NCBI GenBank assembly: GCA_016793465.1
Contig: JAEUJW010000014.1
Coordinates: 96,055-160,054, forward strand
Length of the DNA stretch: 64,000 bases
Source: Myxococcales bacterium
GTDB taxonomy: Bacteria > Myxococcota > Polyangia > Nannocystales > Nannocystaceae
Direction of reading: 5' to 3'
Shown here: positions 8,354-18,734 of the stretch, piece by piece
Position numbering within the stretch: the first letter of the stretch is position 1
How the letters are laid out: every line of letters begins with the position of its first letter
Notes under the pieces: model-generated
The model's database searches: none
What the model saw: only the letters and a program-made list of their open reading frames with translations
What the model was told of the DNA's origin: nothing
Made by a program: the position numbers and the translations under genes

Positions 8354-9427
8354 CTACTCGTCGGGGTCGCCGATGGTGACCGACTCGTAGCGGCTGGTCT
8401 CGCGGGCCCAGATGCGGTGGCCGGAGATCATCGAGGTCAGGACCTCGACGTAGCGGCGGACCTGGGCGTCGACCTCGGGGCCGAAGGTCGGCAGGGCGGC
8501 GACCTGGCTCATGAAGTCGCGGGTCTCCTGGTCGTGCAGGGTGGCCGCGCGCACGAGGGCGGCGTCGAAGTCGATGCCCTCCTCGTGCATCAGCACGATC
8601 ACCATGTTGTTGACCTCGCCGCGCGCCATCTCCTTCTCGACGGTGTAGATGTCGTTGGCCAGGCCGACGATGTAGGCCGCGCGGCTCTCGAGGTTGCGGA
8701 TGATCGGGTGCTCGCGGGCGACCAGCGGCATCTCGATGCCGTCGGTCAGCTCGCCGAGGCGAAACCCGAAGTACAGGCCGACGCTGACCTCGCGCATCTT
8801 GCGGTAGCGCTTCAGGTCGGGCACGGCCTCGAGCACGCGGTACTTGGCCTCGTCGACGAAGGTCTTGAACAGGCGCTCGAGCTGCTCGCCGAAGCGCTCG
8901 ATCCAGTTGGGCATGCCGACCGCGATCATGCGCTCGCGCAGGTCGCGGAAGGCCTTGGCGAACGGGTCGGCGATCAGCGGGGCGCCGCCGTCGCGGAACA
9001 CCTTGAGCAGGCCGGTCAGATACACGTGCGAGAGGGCCGGGCCGCGGATGTTCTCGATGTGGTTGTCGATCAGGCAGAACAGGGTGGTCCAGTCGGACGC
9101 GACCTGCAGCGCGGCGAGGTGGTCGGCCACCGGGAAGGCGCGGCCGACCAGCCAACCGACGCGGGCGCGGTTCAAGGCCTCGACGTGGGCCTCGGTGCGG
9201 GCCAGGCCCATCGACCGCGCCCAGGCGATCGACTCGGCGTGCACGCGCGCGGACGCGGGGTGCACGCCGGGGATGAAGGGGCAGTAGAGGTCGGGGATCT
9301 GGACCGGTCGACGCTGCGGGCCGACGACGGCGTCCTGATACTCAAGGCCGGATGTGTATGCGTCGCGCACGTTGAGGTCGGCCACGCCGGCGGGTCGTCC
9401 GCTTCCAGGGCCGTCGTGGGCGCTCAT
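8354..9427 (-). CDS. Terpene synthase (class I terpene cyclase)
   Basis: The 357-residue product has the size and motifs of bacterial sesquiterpene-type cyclases. The Mg-binding aspartate-rich site appears as LIDNHIEN (Asp121, Asn122, Glu125), so the usual second Asp is Asn. The NSE triad is NDIYTVEKE (Asn258, Asp259, Thr262, Glu266), with Thr in place of Ser. The C-terminal RY pair is present (TSRYES). It should ionise an isoprenyl diphosphate and cyclise it to a volatile terpene; the product cannot be read from sequence. ATG 9427 has a clear AGGAGT about 7 bases upstream, so the longer upstream frame is rejected. It lies alone and convergent with the D8C gene, with a gap holding AGTCAG repeats upstream. 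Not a two-domain geosmin synthase. Confidence 0.85.
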   Translation of the reverse strand: MSAHDGPGSGRPAGVADLNVRDAYTSGLEYQDAVVGPQRRPVQIPDLYCPFIPGVHPASARVHAESIAWARSMGLARTEAHVEALNRARVGWLVGRAFPVADHLAALQVASDWTTLFCLIDNHIENIRGPALSHVYLTGLLKVFRDGGAPLIADPFAKAFRDLRERMIAVGMPNWIERFGEQLERLFKTFVDEAKYRVLEAVPDLKRYRKMREVSVGLYFGFRLGELTDGIEMPLVAREHPIIRNLESRAAYIVGLANDIYTVEKEMARGEVNNMVIVLMHEEGIDFDAALVRAATLHDQETRDFMSQVAALPTFGPEVDAQVRRYVEVLTSMISGHRIWARETSRYESVTIGDPDE

Positions 9428-9933
9428 AGCACGACTCCTGTCCGCGGCAGACGCGAGCGCGACGGCAGCTCGATGGTGGCGTGAGGCCATGGAGTCAGTC
9501 CTCGGCGCGAGAGCACGGCGGCACAGTCAGCGAAGTGAAGCCTGACTATGCCCCGTTTCGTCGCCCGGCGATACCCGACCGCCGGCAATGGCGGTCCGAA
9601 CCAGGCCCATGTGCTGACAGTGTCGGCGGTACATCGTCCGGATCATGTCGCGGGGCCCGCGGCGGCCGGCGATGCTTGCGTCCTGGGGCCACGTCGCGGC
9701 GATGCGAGGATGTCTCCCCGCGGCGGTTCGTCGCCCACCGATCGCGCGATCACGAACTCGATCCGCGTGACGCGGTGGCAGCTCGCGTGGGGACGCGGTT
9801 CATCGCGGACGAACCGTCGCGACGTTGTACGCGACGCCGAGCGCGACGCCGTCGTCGTCCGCGCGCGGCGGGTCGTTCGCCGCGCCGCGACGAGCACCGC
9901 GAGCCCGGCGGACCCGGCGAGACAGACAAGGAG
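9428..9933. other. Gene-free stretch with possible operator repeats upstream of the terpene synthase
   Basis: No frame here codes for a recognisable protein. AGTCAG occurs at 9493-9498 and 9525-9530, and its inverse CTGACT at 9542-9547, so the last two form a 6-bp inverted repeat with an 11-base spacer. The sites lie 65-120 bases upstream of the terpene synthase start and could be a regulator-binding site. I see nothing in the rest. Confidence 0.35.
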
Positions 9934-10007
9934 CGCCCACAGCAGGGATCGAACCTGCGACCTACAGTTTAGGAAACTGTCGCTCTATCCAACTGAGCTA
10001 TGCGAGC
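9934..10007 (-). tRNA. tRNA-Arg (anticodon CCT)
   Basis: The 74-base cloverleaf reads on the minus strand. The acceptor stem is GCTCGCA/TGTGGGC (two G-T wobbles), the D-arm GCTC...GAGC, the anticodon stem ACAGT/ACTGT with loop TTCCTAA (anticodon CCT), and the T-arm GCAGG-TTCGATC-CCTGC. The discriminator base is G and the 3' CCA is not encoded. It decodes AGG. Confidence 0.95.
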
Positions 10008-10088
10008 GGCGCCCAGGGGGACCCCGGCGAGCCGCAATATGACAGGGGAGCGGCCAAAAATACAGCCCCCTCCGGAGCGAGATCGCGC

Positions 10089-10119
10089 TTGACAGGCGCC
10101 CGCCCGCGCGGGCGATACT
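10089..10119 (+). promoter_or_regulatory. Putative sigma-70-type promoter for the 10126 operon
   Basis: A perfect TTGACA at 10089-10094 and GATACT at 10114-10119 are separated by 19 bases (18 if CGATAC is read). The start point about 7 bases below the -10 would coincide with the GTG start codon at 10126, so the message is probably leaderless. Confidence 0.6.
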
Positions 10120-10125
10120 GCGCCG

Positions 10126-10770
10126 GTGAGCGCCCGCACGCTTGCCACCCTGTGCTTGTTGTTCGGCCCGGCCGTGCCCGCCTGTGACCCGCAGTCCCCG
10201 GGAGAGCCCGCCGCGACCCCGACGCGGCGCGCGGGGGACGACGCGGCCCCGCCGCCGCCGGCGCGCGAGCCCCGGCGCGGGCGCCTCCTGGCCGGCGAGC
10301 GGGTCCTGCGCGTGCCGGTGTGGCCGGACGCCTCGCGCCTGGCCCGGGCGGCGCGCGAGCGCCTCGGCCCCGATGTCCGCGACGCGATCGGCCGCTCGCC
10401 GGTGCCGGTGCTGGCCCCGGCCGATCCGGCGCTTCTGGCGACCGCGGCGGTGTACAGCCAACCGGCCGGCTACGCGCTGTCGGCCCAGGCGGGCGAGCTG
10501 TCGCTGGTGGTCCAGGCCTCGCGGGTGGCGACGCTGCTGCCGCACGTCGCACACGTGCCAGGGAGCACGCGGCTGCGCGGGGTCGACGGCTGGGTGTCGA
10601 GCAACGACGGCGTGCGCACGGCCTCGTGGATCGAGCACGGCACGGCCTACAGCCTCGACCTCGAGTGCGCCGCGCCGGAGGGTCCGCGGTGCAGCGAGCC
10701 CGCGGTGCGCGCGGCGGTCGAGGCGCTGGTCTACGTCGGCGGCGCCGGCGAGCAGGGGGACCCGCGATGA
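10126..10770 (+). CDS. Putative lipoprotein, function unknown
   Basis: A 214-residue protein with a lipoprotein signal (TLCLLFGPAVPAC) and a Pro/Arg-rich linker, then a compact domain of about 150 residues containing AVYSQPAGYALSAQ and VDGWVSSNDGVRTASW. It has no catalytic motif that I recognise. The GTG start sits directly at the expected transcription start of the TTGACA/GATACT promoter. Its stop overlaps the start of the M23 peptidase (ATGA at 10767-10770), so the two are translationally coupled and may work together at the cell envelope. Confidence 0.7.
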   Translation: MSARTLATLCLLFGPAVPACDPQSPGEPAATPTRRAGDDAAPPPPAREPRRGRLLAGERVLRVPVWPDASRLARAARERLGPDVRDAIGRSPVPVLAPADPALLATAAVYSQPAGYALSAQAGELSLVVQASRVATLLPHVAHVPGSTRLRGVDGWVSSNDGVRTASWIEHGTAYSLDLECAAPEGPRCSEPAVRAAVEALVYVGGAGEQGDPR

Positions 10771-12473
10771 GGCGCTGGCTGTTGATCGCGGCGGTCGCGG
10801 CGGGCCCGGCGAGCGTGTCGGCGCAGGAGCCGTTCTACCTCCCGCCCGGCGACCTGCTGCCGGACTCGGGCCAGGGCGTGCCCGAGGAGACGGTGTTCGT
10901 GCCGGGCATGCGCTACCCGGTCGAGTCGGGGCCGTCGTACCCGAACTCGCAGGTGTACATGAACGGCGGGCTCAACGGGCCCGGCGGCGGCCAGTGCGAC
11001 GCCGTCAACTACAGCTACCCGTGGCGCGACAACTACTGCGAGATCCGCTCGTGGGCCATGCCGCTGTGCCCGGCGGGCACCGGTCACCAGGGCCAGGACA
11101 TCCGCGCGCCGACCTGCGAGAAGGACAAGTACTGGATCGTCGCCGGGCAGGCCGGGCAGGTGACCAACGTCGGCAGCTACTCGGTGTACGTGACCTCGCC
11201 GAACGGGCAGCGCCTCGACTACCTCCACGGCAGCGTCGACACGCTTGCGGTCGCCAACGGGCAGCAGGTCGAGCGCGGCCAGAACATCGTCAAGCTGTCG
11301 AACAACATGGGCGACACGCCGACGTCGATCCACCTGCACTTCAACATCAAGCAGGACGTCGGCGGGGTCGGGTTCGTCTACGTGTCGCCGTACATGTCGC
11401 TGGTGCGGGCCTACGAGGAGCTGATGGGCCTCGGCAACAAGCCGCCCGACGGGGTGTTCGACCAGTCGGCGTGCGAGACGCTGTACGGCTGGGCGCAGGA
11501 CCCGGACGCGCCCGACGAGGCGGTGACGGTCGCGCTGTTCTTCGACGGGCCGAAGGGCGACCCGGCGGCGACCGGCGTCGAGGTGACCGCGGACCTGCAC
11601 CGCGACGACCTGTGCATGACGCTCGGGTCGTGCAACCACGGCTTCGAGCTCGACGTGCCGCTCAGCCTGCGCGACGGCCAGCCGCACGCGGTCCACGTGT
11701 ACGCGCTCGACACCGGGGACGGCGCGCAGGTAGAGCTGCAGCTGTCGCCCGGGCAGCTGCAGTGCGATCCGCCGCCGCTGCCCGCGGGCGTGCGGCGCTG
11801 GGTGACGAGCCCGGAGAGCCTGGCGGCGTGGAAGTTCTCGCCGTTCTGGCAGATGATCCGCGCGTCCGACGAGCAGCTGCTGGCGCTGGCCCAGGACCGC
11901 GACCTGGTGCCGGCGCCGCTGCTGATGGCCAGCGACGCGGAGCCGGGCAAGGTGTGGCTGGTCGACGAGGGCTGGCGGCGACACGTGCCGAACCCCGAGG
12001 CGGCGGCGGCCTGGGGCTTCGACCTCGGGGGGGTGGCGGTCTGGCCGGCCGCCGACGTGCAGGCGCTGATCGAGGGCTCGCCGCTGCGGCCGGCGCCGGT
12101 CCTGGCCCAGGGGACAGGTCCGGAGGTGTGGCTGATCGACGACCGCCAATGCGGCCCGGAGGGCCCCCCGGACCCGGACTGCGGGCTTCCGGCGGGCAGC
12201 ACGGGGGCGTCGGAGGGCTCGGAAGGGGGGCCCGGGCCGGGTTCGGGCTCGGGGCTGTCGGGGGCGCCGGGCGTGCCGACCGGGGGGGCCGGCGAGAGCC
12301 AGGGGGCCAGCGAGAGCGAGGGCCCGGACAGCGCGCTGCCGCCGGGGTTCGGCAGCGAGGACGATGGTTGCGGCTGCAAGCAGTCGGGCCCGGATTTTTG
12401 GGCGGCGGGGCTGGTCGGGCCGGGAATATTCGCTCGGCGGCGACGTCGGCGTGTTGCACCATGCGAAAGGTGA
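10767..12473 (+). CDS. M23 (LytM-type) metallopeptidase with MYXO-CTERM sorting tail
   Basis: The 568-residue secreted protein has a signal peptide ending near SVSAQ. The M23 zinc site appears as HQGQD (His107, Asp111) and HLHF (His189, His191), with the spacing usual for LytM-type peptidoglycan endopeptidases. A beta-rich middle domain (residues about 225-330) and a domain of about 100 residues with KVWLVDEGWRRHVPNP follow. After a Gly/Ser-rich spacer the C-terminus has GCGC, a hydrophobic segment FWAAGLVGPGIFA and RRRRRR, the myxobacterial MYXO-CTERM tripartite sorting signal, so the protein is probably displayed on the surface. It likely cuts peptidoglycan cross-links, its own or prey's (inference). 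It is coupled by overlaps to both neighbours. Confidence 0.85.
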   Translation: MRRWLLIAAVAAGPASVSAQEPFYLPPGDLLPDSGQGVPEETVFVPGMRYPVESGPSYPNSQVYMNGGLNGPGGGQCDAVNYSYPWRDNYCEIRSWAMPLCPAGTGHQGQDIRAPTCEKDKYWIVAGQAGQVTNVGSYSVYVTSPNGQRLDYLHGSVDTLAVANGQQVERGQNIVKLSNNMGDTPTSIHLHFNIKQDVGGVGFVYVSPYMSLVRAYEELMGLGNKPPDGVFDQSACETLYGWAQDPDAPDEAVTVALFFDGPKGDPAATGVEVTADLHRDDLCMTLGSCNHGFELDVPLSLRDGQPHAVHVYALDTGDGAQVELQLSPGQLQCDPPPLPAGVRRWVTSPESLAAWKFSPFWQMIRASDEQLLALAQDRDLVPAPLLMASDAEPGKVWLVDEGWRRHVPNPEAAAAWGFDLGGVAVWPAADVQALIEGSPLRPAPVLAQGTGPEVWLIDDRQCGPEGPPDPDCGLPAGSTGASEGSEGGPGPGSGSGLSGAPGVPTGGAGESQGASESEGPDSALPPGFGSEDDGCGCKQSGPDFWAAGLVGPGIFARRRRRRVAPCER

Positions 12474-12478
12474 TGACC

Positions 12479-12769
12479 ATGAAGACGGCGATGTGGGGGC
12501 TGTGCGGGCTGCTGTTCGGTCTGGTGGGCGAGTCGAGCGCGGCGAACGCGGCCGAGCCGGCGTTCACGTGCCCGGTGGAGAACGGGAACTTCGCGCACCC
12601 GCGCGACGGCACGAAGTACCTCGAGTGCATCCGCGGCAAGCCGATCGAGAAGGCGTGCACGCCGGGGCTGGTCTGGGACGACCTGCGGAAGGGCTGCGCG
12701 TCGCCAGGCGCCGTGCGGCACAAGCCGCCGAAGAAGCCGCCGGCGAAGAAGAAGCCGAAGAAGCGCTGA
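12479..12769 (+). CDS. Small secreted chitin-binding protein (peritrophin-A / CBM14-like)
   Basis: A signal peptide (AMWGLCGLLFGLVGESSAANA) is followed by about 50 residues with the CBM14 pattern: FTCPVENGNFAHPRDGTKYL, then C-x14-C and GLVWDD, then CASP. In animals this fold binds chitin in peritrophic matrices; it is much rarer in bacteria. A Lys/Pro tail (KPPKKPPAKKKPKKR) ends the protein. Three in-frame ATGs exist: 12461, 12473 (overlapping the peptidase stop as TGATG) and 12479. I chose 12479 because AAGGTG is spaced correctly for it. It sits directly after the M23 peptidase, so it may direct or assist wall degradation. CBM14 members usually have six cysteines and this has four, so the fold call is moderate. 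Confidence 0.65.
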   Translation: MKTAMWGLCGLLFGLVGESSAANAAEPAFTCPVENGNFAHPRDGTKYLECIRGKPIEKACTPGLVWDDLRKGCASPGAVRHKPPKKPPAKKKPKKR

Positions 12770-12795
12770 GCCAGGGGAGCGTGGCCCAAAGGCCG

Positions 12796-12855
12796 GGGGC
12801 ACAACACCGAGCGGCACAACGCCGTGCGGCACAACGCCGTGCGGCACAACGCCGT
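12796..12855. repeat. 15-bp tandem repeat (GCGGCACAACGCCGT, three perfect copies plus one degenerate)
   Basis: Perfect units lie at 12811-12825, 12826-12840 and 12841-12855, preceded by a diverged copy (GGGGGCACAACACCGA). The array follows the CBM14-like gene and lies between two convergent transcription units. Confidence 0.85.
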
Positions 12856-12869
12856 GGCAGTGTTGGGCG

Positions 12870-13051
12870 GCTCCGGAGCGTGCCAGACTTTACTTTACAT
12901 AACATACATTATCGGAATATCGGCCGCCTGTGGCCCCGTAGCTGGCTCATACGCCACGGTTCTTGCTGACACGTGGAGGCCACGCTGCGCCGACAACAAC
13001 CGCCGGCGATGATGAGCGCGGTCGTCGGCAGACGAACGTGCCAGCTTCGGT
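12870..13051. other. Convergent intergenic gap with an unusually A+T-rich tract
   Basis: Between 12887 and 12925 the sequence becomes A+T-rich (TTTACTTTACATAACATACA), which is exceptional in this window. No gene, tRNA or strong terminator hairpin is visible. It may be a remnant of foreign DNA or a termination/bend region between the convergent units. Confidence 0.4.
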
Positions 13052-15439
13052 TCAGCGGATCGGCAGCCAGAACCGGCTGAACGGCAGCCAGATGCGGTCC
13101 GCGCGGCCCTTGACGTTGCCGCGTGGGACGTACGGGCGCGGGCGTTCGGCGGCGGGATCGATGAAGTTGGCGGCGTCCTGGGCCTTGGCCAGGGCGCGTT
13201 TGGCCAGGGCGCGGGTCTCGTCGGGGCCCGGGCACAGGCCGACGCTGCACTCGATCTTGATCACGCTCTCGGTCGCGGGCACCGGGAACACCATCTGGGT
13301 GCCCTTCCCGACCGGCATCGGCCCGAGGTAGCCGCCCTGGGCCACGCTCTCGTCGGGCGTCGCCTGGCTGTCGGCGACGAGCTCGCGGACCTTGTCCTCG
13401 AGGCCGCCGCGAGGCTTTCGCCAGACCCACAGGCCGAGGCTGTAGGTCGCGTCGCGGATCGAGCCGTCGAGGCGCAGGCGGTCGTACTCGTAGCGCTCGG
13501 GCGGCGGATCGCCGGCGAGCTCGCGCCAGCTGCCCATGTCGGCGCCGGTCAGCAGCTCGGGCATGCGCGTGCGGTCCTTGCTGGCCGCGGGCACGCGCGA
13601 CTGCACGGTGCGGGCCAGCGCGAGGGCGTCGGCCTCGCCGGCGCAGCGCTGGCGGCCGCACTCGAGCGAGTACACGACCTGGGCCTTGGGGTCGACGCGC
13701 ACGTAGGTGAACTTCTGCTCGTCGGCGGCGATCCACGCGTCGTCGCCGGCGTCGTCGCCGACCTGGCGCGGCACGGTCTTGCCGCCCTCCTGGCCGGGCA
13801 CGGCCACGCCGGCGGCCCGCAGCGCGGCGTCGCGGAGGAACGCCTCGGTCTCGTCGGGGGCCCGCCAGGCGCGCAGGCGGACGGTCGCGGAGGCCGTCGG
13901 CTCGTAGCGGTCGGCGCCCTTCGGCGGGGGCTTGTTGGGCACGAACGTGCGGGTGACGTACTTGTCGCCGGTCGGTCCGCGCGACGTCCAGTGCTGCGAG
14001 TAGCGGATCGACTTGTCGCCCTCGAGCAGGTGGCGCGCGTCCTGGTTGTGATCGTTGGCCCAGCGGTCGACCACGCCGGCGATCGTCTCGGCGAGGCGGC
14101 TCGGGCTGTTGCAGACCGCGGCGCCGCACTTCAGCTGGAGCACGGCGCCGGCGTCCTGCATGTGGATCGCGGCCTCGTAGGCGCCGGGGTCCTTGCGGTA
14201 GGCGATGCCGGTGATGCCGCCGCCGGTGGCCTCGAGGCGGGCGCGCAGCTCGGCGTTGCCGGGGCTGTCGAAGCGCTTGTCGTCGGCGATGAGCTCGCGG
14301 ATGCCGCCGCGCTCCGGGAGGTCGGCGGCGAGGGTGTCGAACACGACGGCGCTGCCGAGCGCGGGCTTGCGCCAGACCGCGAGCTGGAGGCCGTGCGCGT
14401 CGGAGGCGTGGTCGGCCATGTAGACGATGTGGTCGCGGCTCGAGTCCTCGCGCACGCTGGCCTCGTCGGGGCGCACGAGCGTGAACAGCTTCTCGGGGGT
14501 CAGGTCGCGCAGGTCCTTGACGCTGAGCAGGCCGTCGGCGGCGACGGCCTCGACCTGCTTGGTCCAGGCCAGGCTGTCGTGGCTCTGGTTGCGGTTGTCG
14601 CCCATCACCAGGAAGTGGTCGTCGGGCACGCGCCACTCGCCGAAGCGGCGCTGGCCGCCCATGCGGGGGTCGGCGGCGGTCATGTAGCGGACCACGTAGG
14701 TGCGGTCGTCGACCATCTCCTCGTAGAGCTCGCAGTGCGGGACCTGCTCGAGGCCGGCCTCGTCGAGGCACTTGTCGGGCAGCTTGCGGCGCCTCAGCTC
14801 CTCGAACTCGGCGGCCCCTGCCCGCTTCAGCAGCACCTTGTTGCCCTCGACGCGGATGGTGTCGCCCGGCAGGCCGATGACCCGCTTGATGAAGTCCTCG
14901 GACTCGTCGACCGGGTAGCGGAACACGATCACGTCGCCGCGCCGCGGGGCGCCCATGAACTCGCCGACGACCGTGGTCGTGAACGGGATCTGGATGCCGT
15001 AGGCGAACTTGTTGACGAAGATGTGGTCGCCGGAGCGCAGCGTCGGCATCATGCTGCCGGACGGGATCTTGAACGGCTCGTAGAGGCACGAGCGCAGCAG
15101 CAGGGCCACGGCGACGGCGATGCCGACGTTCTCGATGGTCTCGCGGATCGGGCTCTTGCGGGCGAAGCTGGCGTGCTGGTGGAGCAGCTCGTCGAGGCGC
15201 TCGCACTCGTCCTCGGCCCGGTCCCACTGCCCGGCCTCGCGGTAGCGCTCGAGGTCGACCAGGCTCTGGCGGATGGCGTCGGCCGGGGCCGGGGCCAGGC
15301 GGGCGGCGTGCTTCTTCAGGATCCGCCGGGCCTCCTTGACCAGCATGCCGGCCGCGGCCTTGATGTTGCCCACGCTGCGGCGCTTGGCCGGCTTCTGCGG
15401 ACCCTTGTTCGTCTCGGGCTTGTGCTCCGACTCCGTCAC
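13052..15439 (-). CDS. lepB: Signal peptidase I with large repeat-containing C-terminal extension
   Basis: Signal peptidase I cleaves signal peptides of exported proteins on the outer face of the inner membrane. One membrane helix (residues about 104-120) precedes the catalytic Ser129 in PSGSMMPTL. The general base Lys185 lies in FIKRVIGLPGD, and the conserved box GDNRNQSHDS lies at 280-289. The usual enzyme ends about 30 residues after that box (roughly 250-320 in total), but this one has 795. The extra 470 residues contain three related units (about 348-455, 518-615, 664-755), each with a W-x-K/A-P motif (VWRKP, AWRAP, VWRKP) and a C-x4-C pair (438/443, 594/599, 731/736). GTG start 7 bases after lepA, with GGAG upstream, in the classical lepA-lepB order. 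Confidence 0.9.
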   Translation of the reverse strand: MTESEHKPETNKGPQKPAKRRSVGNIKAAAGMLVKEARRILKKHAARLAPAPADAIRQSLVDLERYREAGQWDRAEDECERLDELLHQHASFARKSPIRETIENVGIAVAVALLLRSCLYEPFKIPSGSMMPTLRSGDHIFVNKFAYGIQIPFTTTVVGEFMGAPRRGDVIVFRYPVDESEDFIKRVIGLPGDTIRVEGNKVLLKRAGAAEFEELRRRKLPDKCLDEAGLEQVPHCELYEEMVDDRTYVVRYMTAADPRMGGQRRFGEWRVPDDHFLVMGDNRNQSHDSLAWTKQVEAVAADGLLSVKDLRDLTPEKLFTLVRPDEASVREDSSRDHIVYMADHASDAHGLQLAVWRKPALGSAVVFDTLAADLPERGGIRELIADDKRFDSPGNAELRARLEATGGGITGIAYRKDPGAYEAAIHMQDAGAVLQLKCGAAVCNSPSRLAETIAGVVDRWANDHNQDARHLLEGDKSIRYSQHWTSRGPTGDKYVTRTFVPNKPPPKGADRYEPTASATVRLRAWRAPDETEAFLRDAALRAAGVAVPGQEGGKTVPRQVGDDAGDDAWIAADEQKFTYVRVDPKAQVVYSLECGRQRCAGEADALALARTVQSRVPAASKDRTRMPELLTGADMGSWRELAGDPPPERYEYDRLRLDGSIRDATYSLGLWVWRKPRGGLEDKVRELVADSQATPDESVAQGGYLGPMPVGKGTQMVFPVPATESVIKIECSVGLCPGPDETRALAKRALAKAQDAANFIDPAAERPRPYVPRGNVKGRADRIWLPFSRFWLPIR

Positions 15440-15446
15440 GCGCCGG

Positions 15447-17300
<1,854 letters not shown>

Positions 17301-17502
17301 CGGGACGGGCGTGGACACGTAGCACAAGACCGGGCCCCCTGCTCGCGCGGCCGGGGCGGCGAGAGGAGCGCACGCGCACGGGCGGGGCCGCCGCGTGGAC
17401 GGCCGCCGGAGGGGCTCGGCGGCGGGCGACGGCGGCGGCCGCGGACCGCGATCGGCCCCGGATCTTGCCCCGGGCGCCCGCGCTGGCCTACAGTGCCCGG
17501 GC

Positions 17503-18672
17503 TTGCCTTTTATTAACAGCCCGCGTGCCCTGCCCTGCGCCTGGCCGATGGCCCTGGCCGTGCTCGCGGGGGCGTGCGCGGGCAAGGCGAAGCCGGCCGC
17601 CAAGCCCGACGCCGACATGCAGGCCGACGCGCTCGAGCTGGCGCAGTCGGCCCGCAACGTCGAGCCGCTGGTCCCGCCCCGCAAGGTCGCGCTGATCCCC
17701 CTGCGCATCGACGGGCAGCACTGCGACGCCGCGGGCAAGCGGGTGGCCCAGGAGGACCTCAACCACGACGGCCGCGCGGACCTCATCACCCTGACGGTCG
17801 CGGCCGCGGGCGCCGACGAGGGCAAGATCCGCTGCCAGCAGGCCGACCTCAACTTCGACGGGCGGCTCGACGGGTTCCTCCACTTCGACGAGCGCGGCGA
17901 CCTGGTGCGCGAGCAGTACGACCAGGACTTCGACGGGCGCATCGACCTCGGCTCGCAGTACAAGGACGGCAAGCTCGAGGTCGAGGAGCAGGACGTCGAC
18001 CACGACGGCTTCGCCGACGCCTGGCGCCGCTACGACAAGGGCAAGCTGGTCCGCATCGATCACGACCGCGACCACGACGGCAAGGCCGACGCGTTCACGT
18101 TCATCGTGCGCGGGGCGATCGACCGCGTCGGCTACGACACCAACGGCGACGGCAACGTCGACGTGTGGGACCAGGACATCGCCCGCCGGGCCCAGGCCGC
18201 GCTCGCGCGCCGGCAGCAGGCCCGCCAGGACGTCGGCGAGGAGGAGTTCGTCGAGGCGCCGCCGGCCGCGGAGGAGAAGGTCGAGGAGGCCAAGGCCGAG
18301 GCCAAGGACGCCAAAAAGGGCGCCGACAGGAAGGCCGAGGCCAAGGGCGACAAGAAGGGCGCTGACAAGAAGGCCGAGGCCAAGGACGCCAAGAAGGCCG
18401 ACGCCAAGAAGGCCGACGCCAAGAAGGCCGACGACAAGAAGGCCGACGACAAGAAGGCCGACGACAAGAAGGCCGACGACAACAAGCCCGCGGCGGCCAA
18501 ACCCGAGACCAAGCCGACCGAGGACGCCAAGCCCGCGGACAAGCAGCCCGCGGACAAGCAGCCCGCGGCCAAGCCCGCCGACAAGCCCGCCGACAAGCCC
18601 GCCGACAAGCCCGCCGACAAGCCCGCGGCCAGGGCCCCCGACGCGGCCAAGCCCGCGGGCGCCAAGAAGTAG
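17503..18672 (+). CDS. EF-hand/thrombospondin-3-like Asp-rich lipoprotein with Lys/Ala/Pro-rich tail
   Basis: A lipoprotein signal (lipobox AGAC) leads into a globular part with at least six calcium-loop-like D-x-[DN]-x-D-G-x-x-D motifs ([60 protein letters not shown]). About 150 residues of low-complexity tail follow (repeats of KKADD and KPAD). The first half probably binds Ca2+ at the envelope; the tail resembles histone H1-like basic tails and may contact polyanions (inference). TTG 17503 is preferred because TACAGT lies 8 bases upstream and the signal peptide then has a positive n-region; ATG 17548 is the alternative. Confidence 0.65.
   Translation: MPFINSPRALPCAWPMALAVLAGACAGKAKPAAKPDADMQADALELAQSARNVEPLVPPRKVALIPLRIDGQHCDAAGKRVAQEDLNHDGRADLITLTVAAAGADEGKIRCQQADLNFDGRLDGFLHFDERGDLVREQYDQDFDGRIDLGSQYKDGKLEVEEQDVDHDGFADAWRRYDKGKLVRIDHDRDHDGKADAFTFIVRGAIDRVGYDTNGDGNVDVWDQDIARRAQAALARRQQARQDVGEEEFVEAPPAAEEKVEEAKAEAKDAKKGADRKAEAKGDKKGADKKAEAKDAKKADAKKADAKKADDKKADDKKADDKKADDNKPAAAKPETKPTEDAKPADKQPADKQPAAKPADKPADKPADKPADKPAARAPDAAKPAGAKK
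18379..18625. repeat. In-gene tandem repeats (AAGAAGGCCGACGAC and AAGCCCGCCGAC units)
   Basis: A 15-bp unit encoding [10 protein letters not shown] is repeated between about 18388 and 18480, and a 12-bp unit encoding KPAD between about 18570 and 18625. Both lie in the tail of the EF-hand lipoprotein and could vary in copy number by slippage. Confidence 0.8.
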
Positions 18673-18722
18673 GGCGCGCCCCCGCGTCCCCTGCCCGCTC
18701 CCCGCGCGGGCGGGAAACCGGA

Positions 18723-18728
18723 TATCCT
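18723..18728 (+). promoter_or_regulatory. Putative -10 box (TATCCT) of the cupin gene
   Basis: TATCCT ends 6 bases before the ATG at 18735. There is no Shine-Dalgarno and no obvious -35. The position fits a leaderless message. Confidence 0.4.
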
Positions 18729-18734
18729 CGCGTC

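Noticed and set aside
9548..10042. Open frames in the gap before tRNA-Arg
   Set aside because: They run through the tRNA, are Arg-rich, have no start signal and no recognisable domain.
12796..12855. A CRISPR array
   Set aside because: Repeat units are 15 bp and directly adjacent with no spacers, and no cas gene is nearby.
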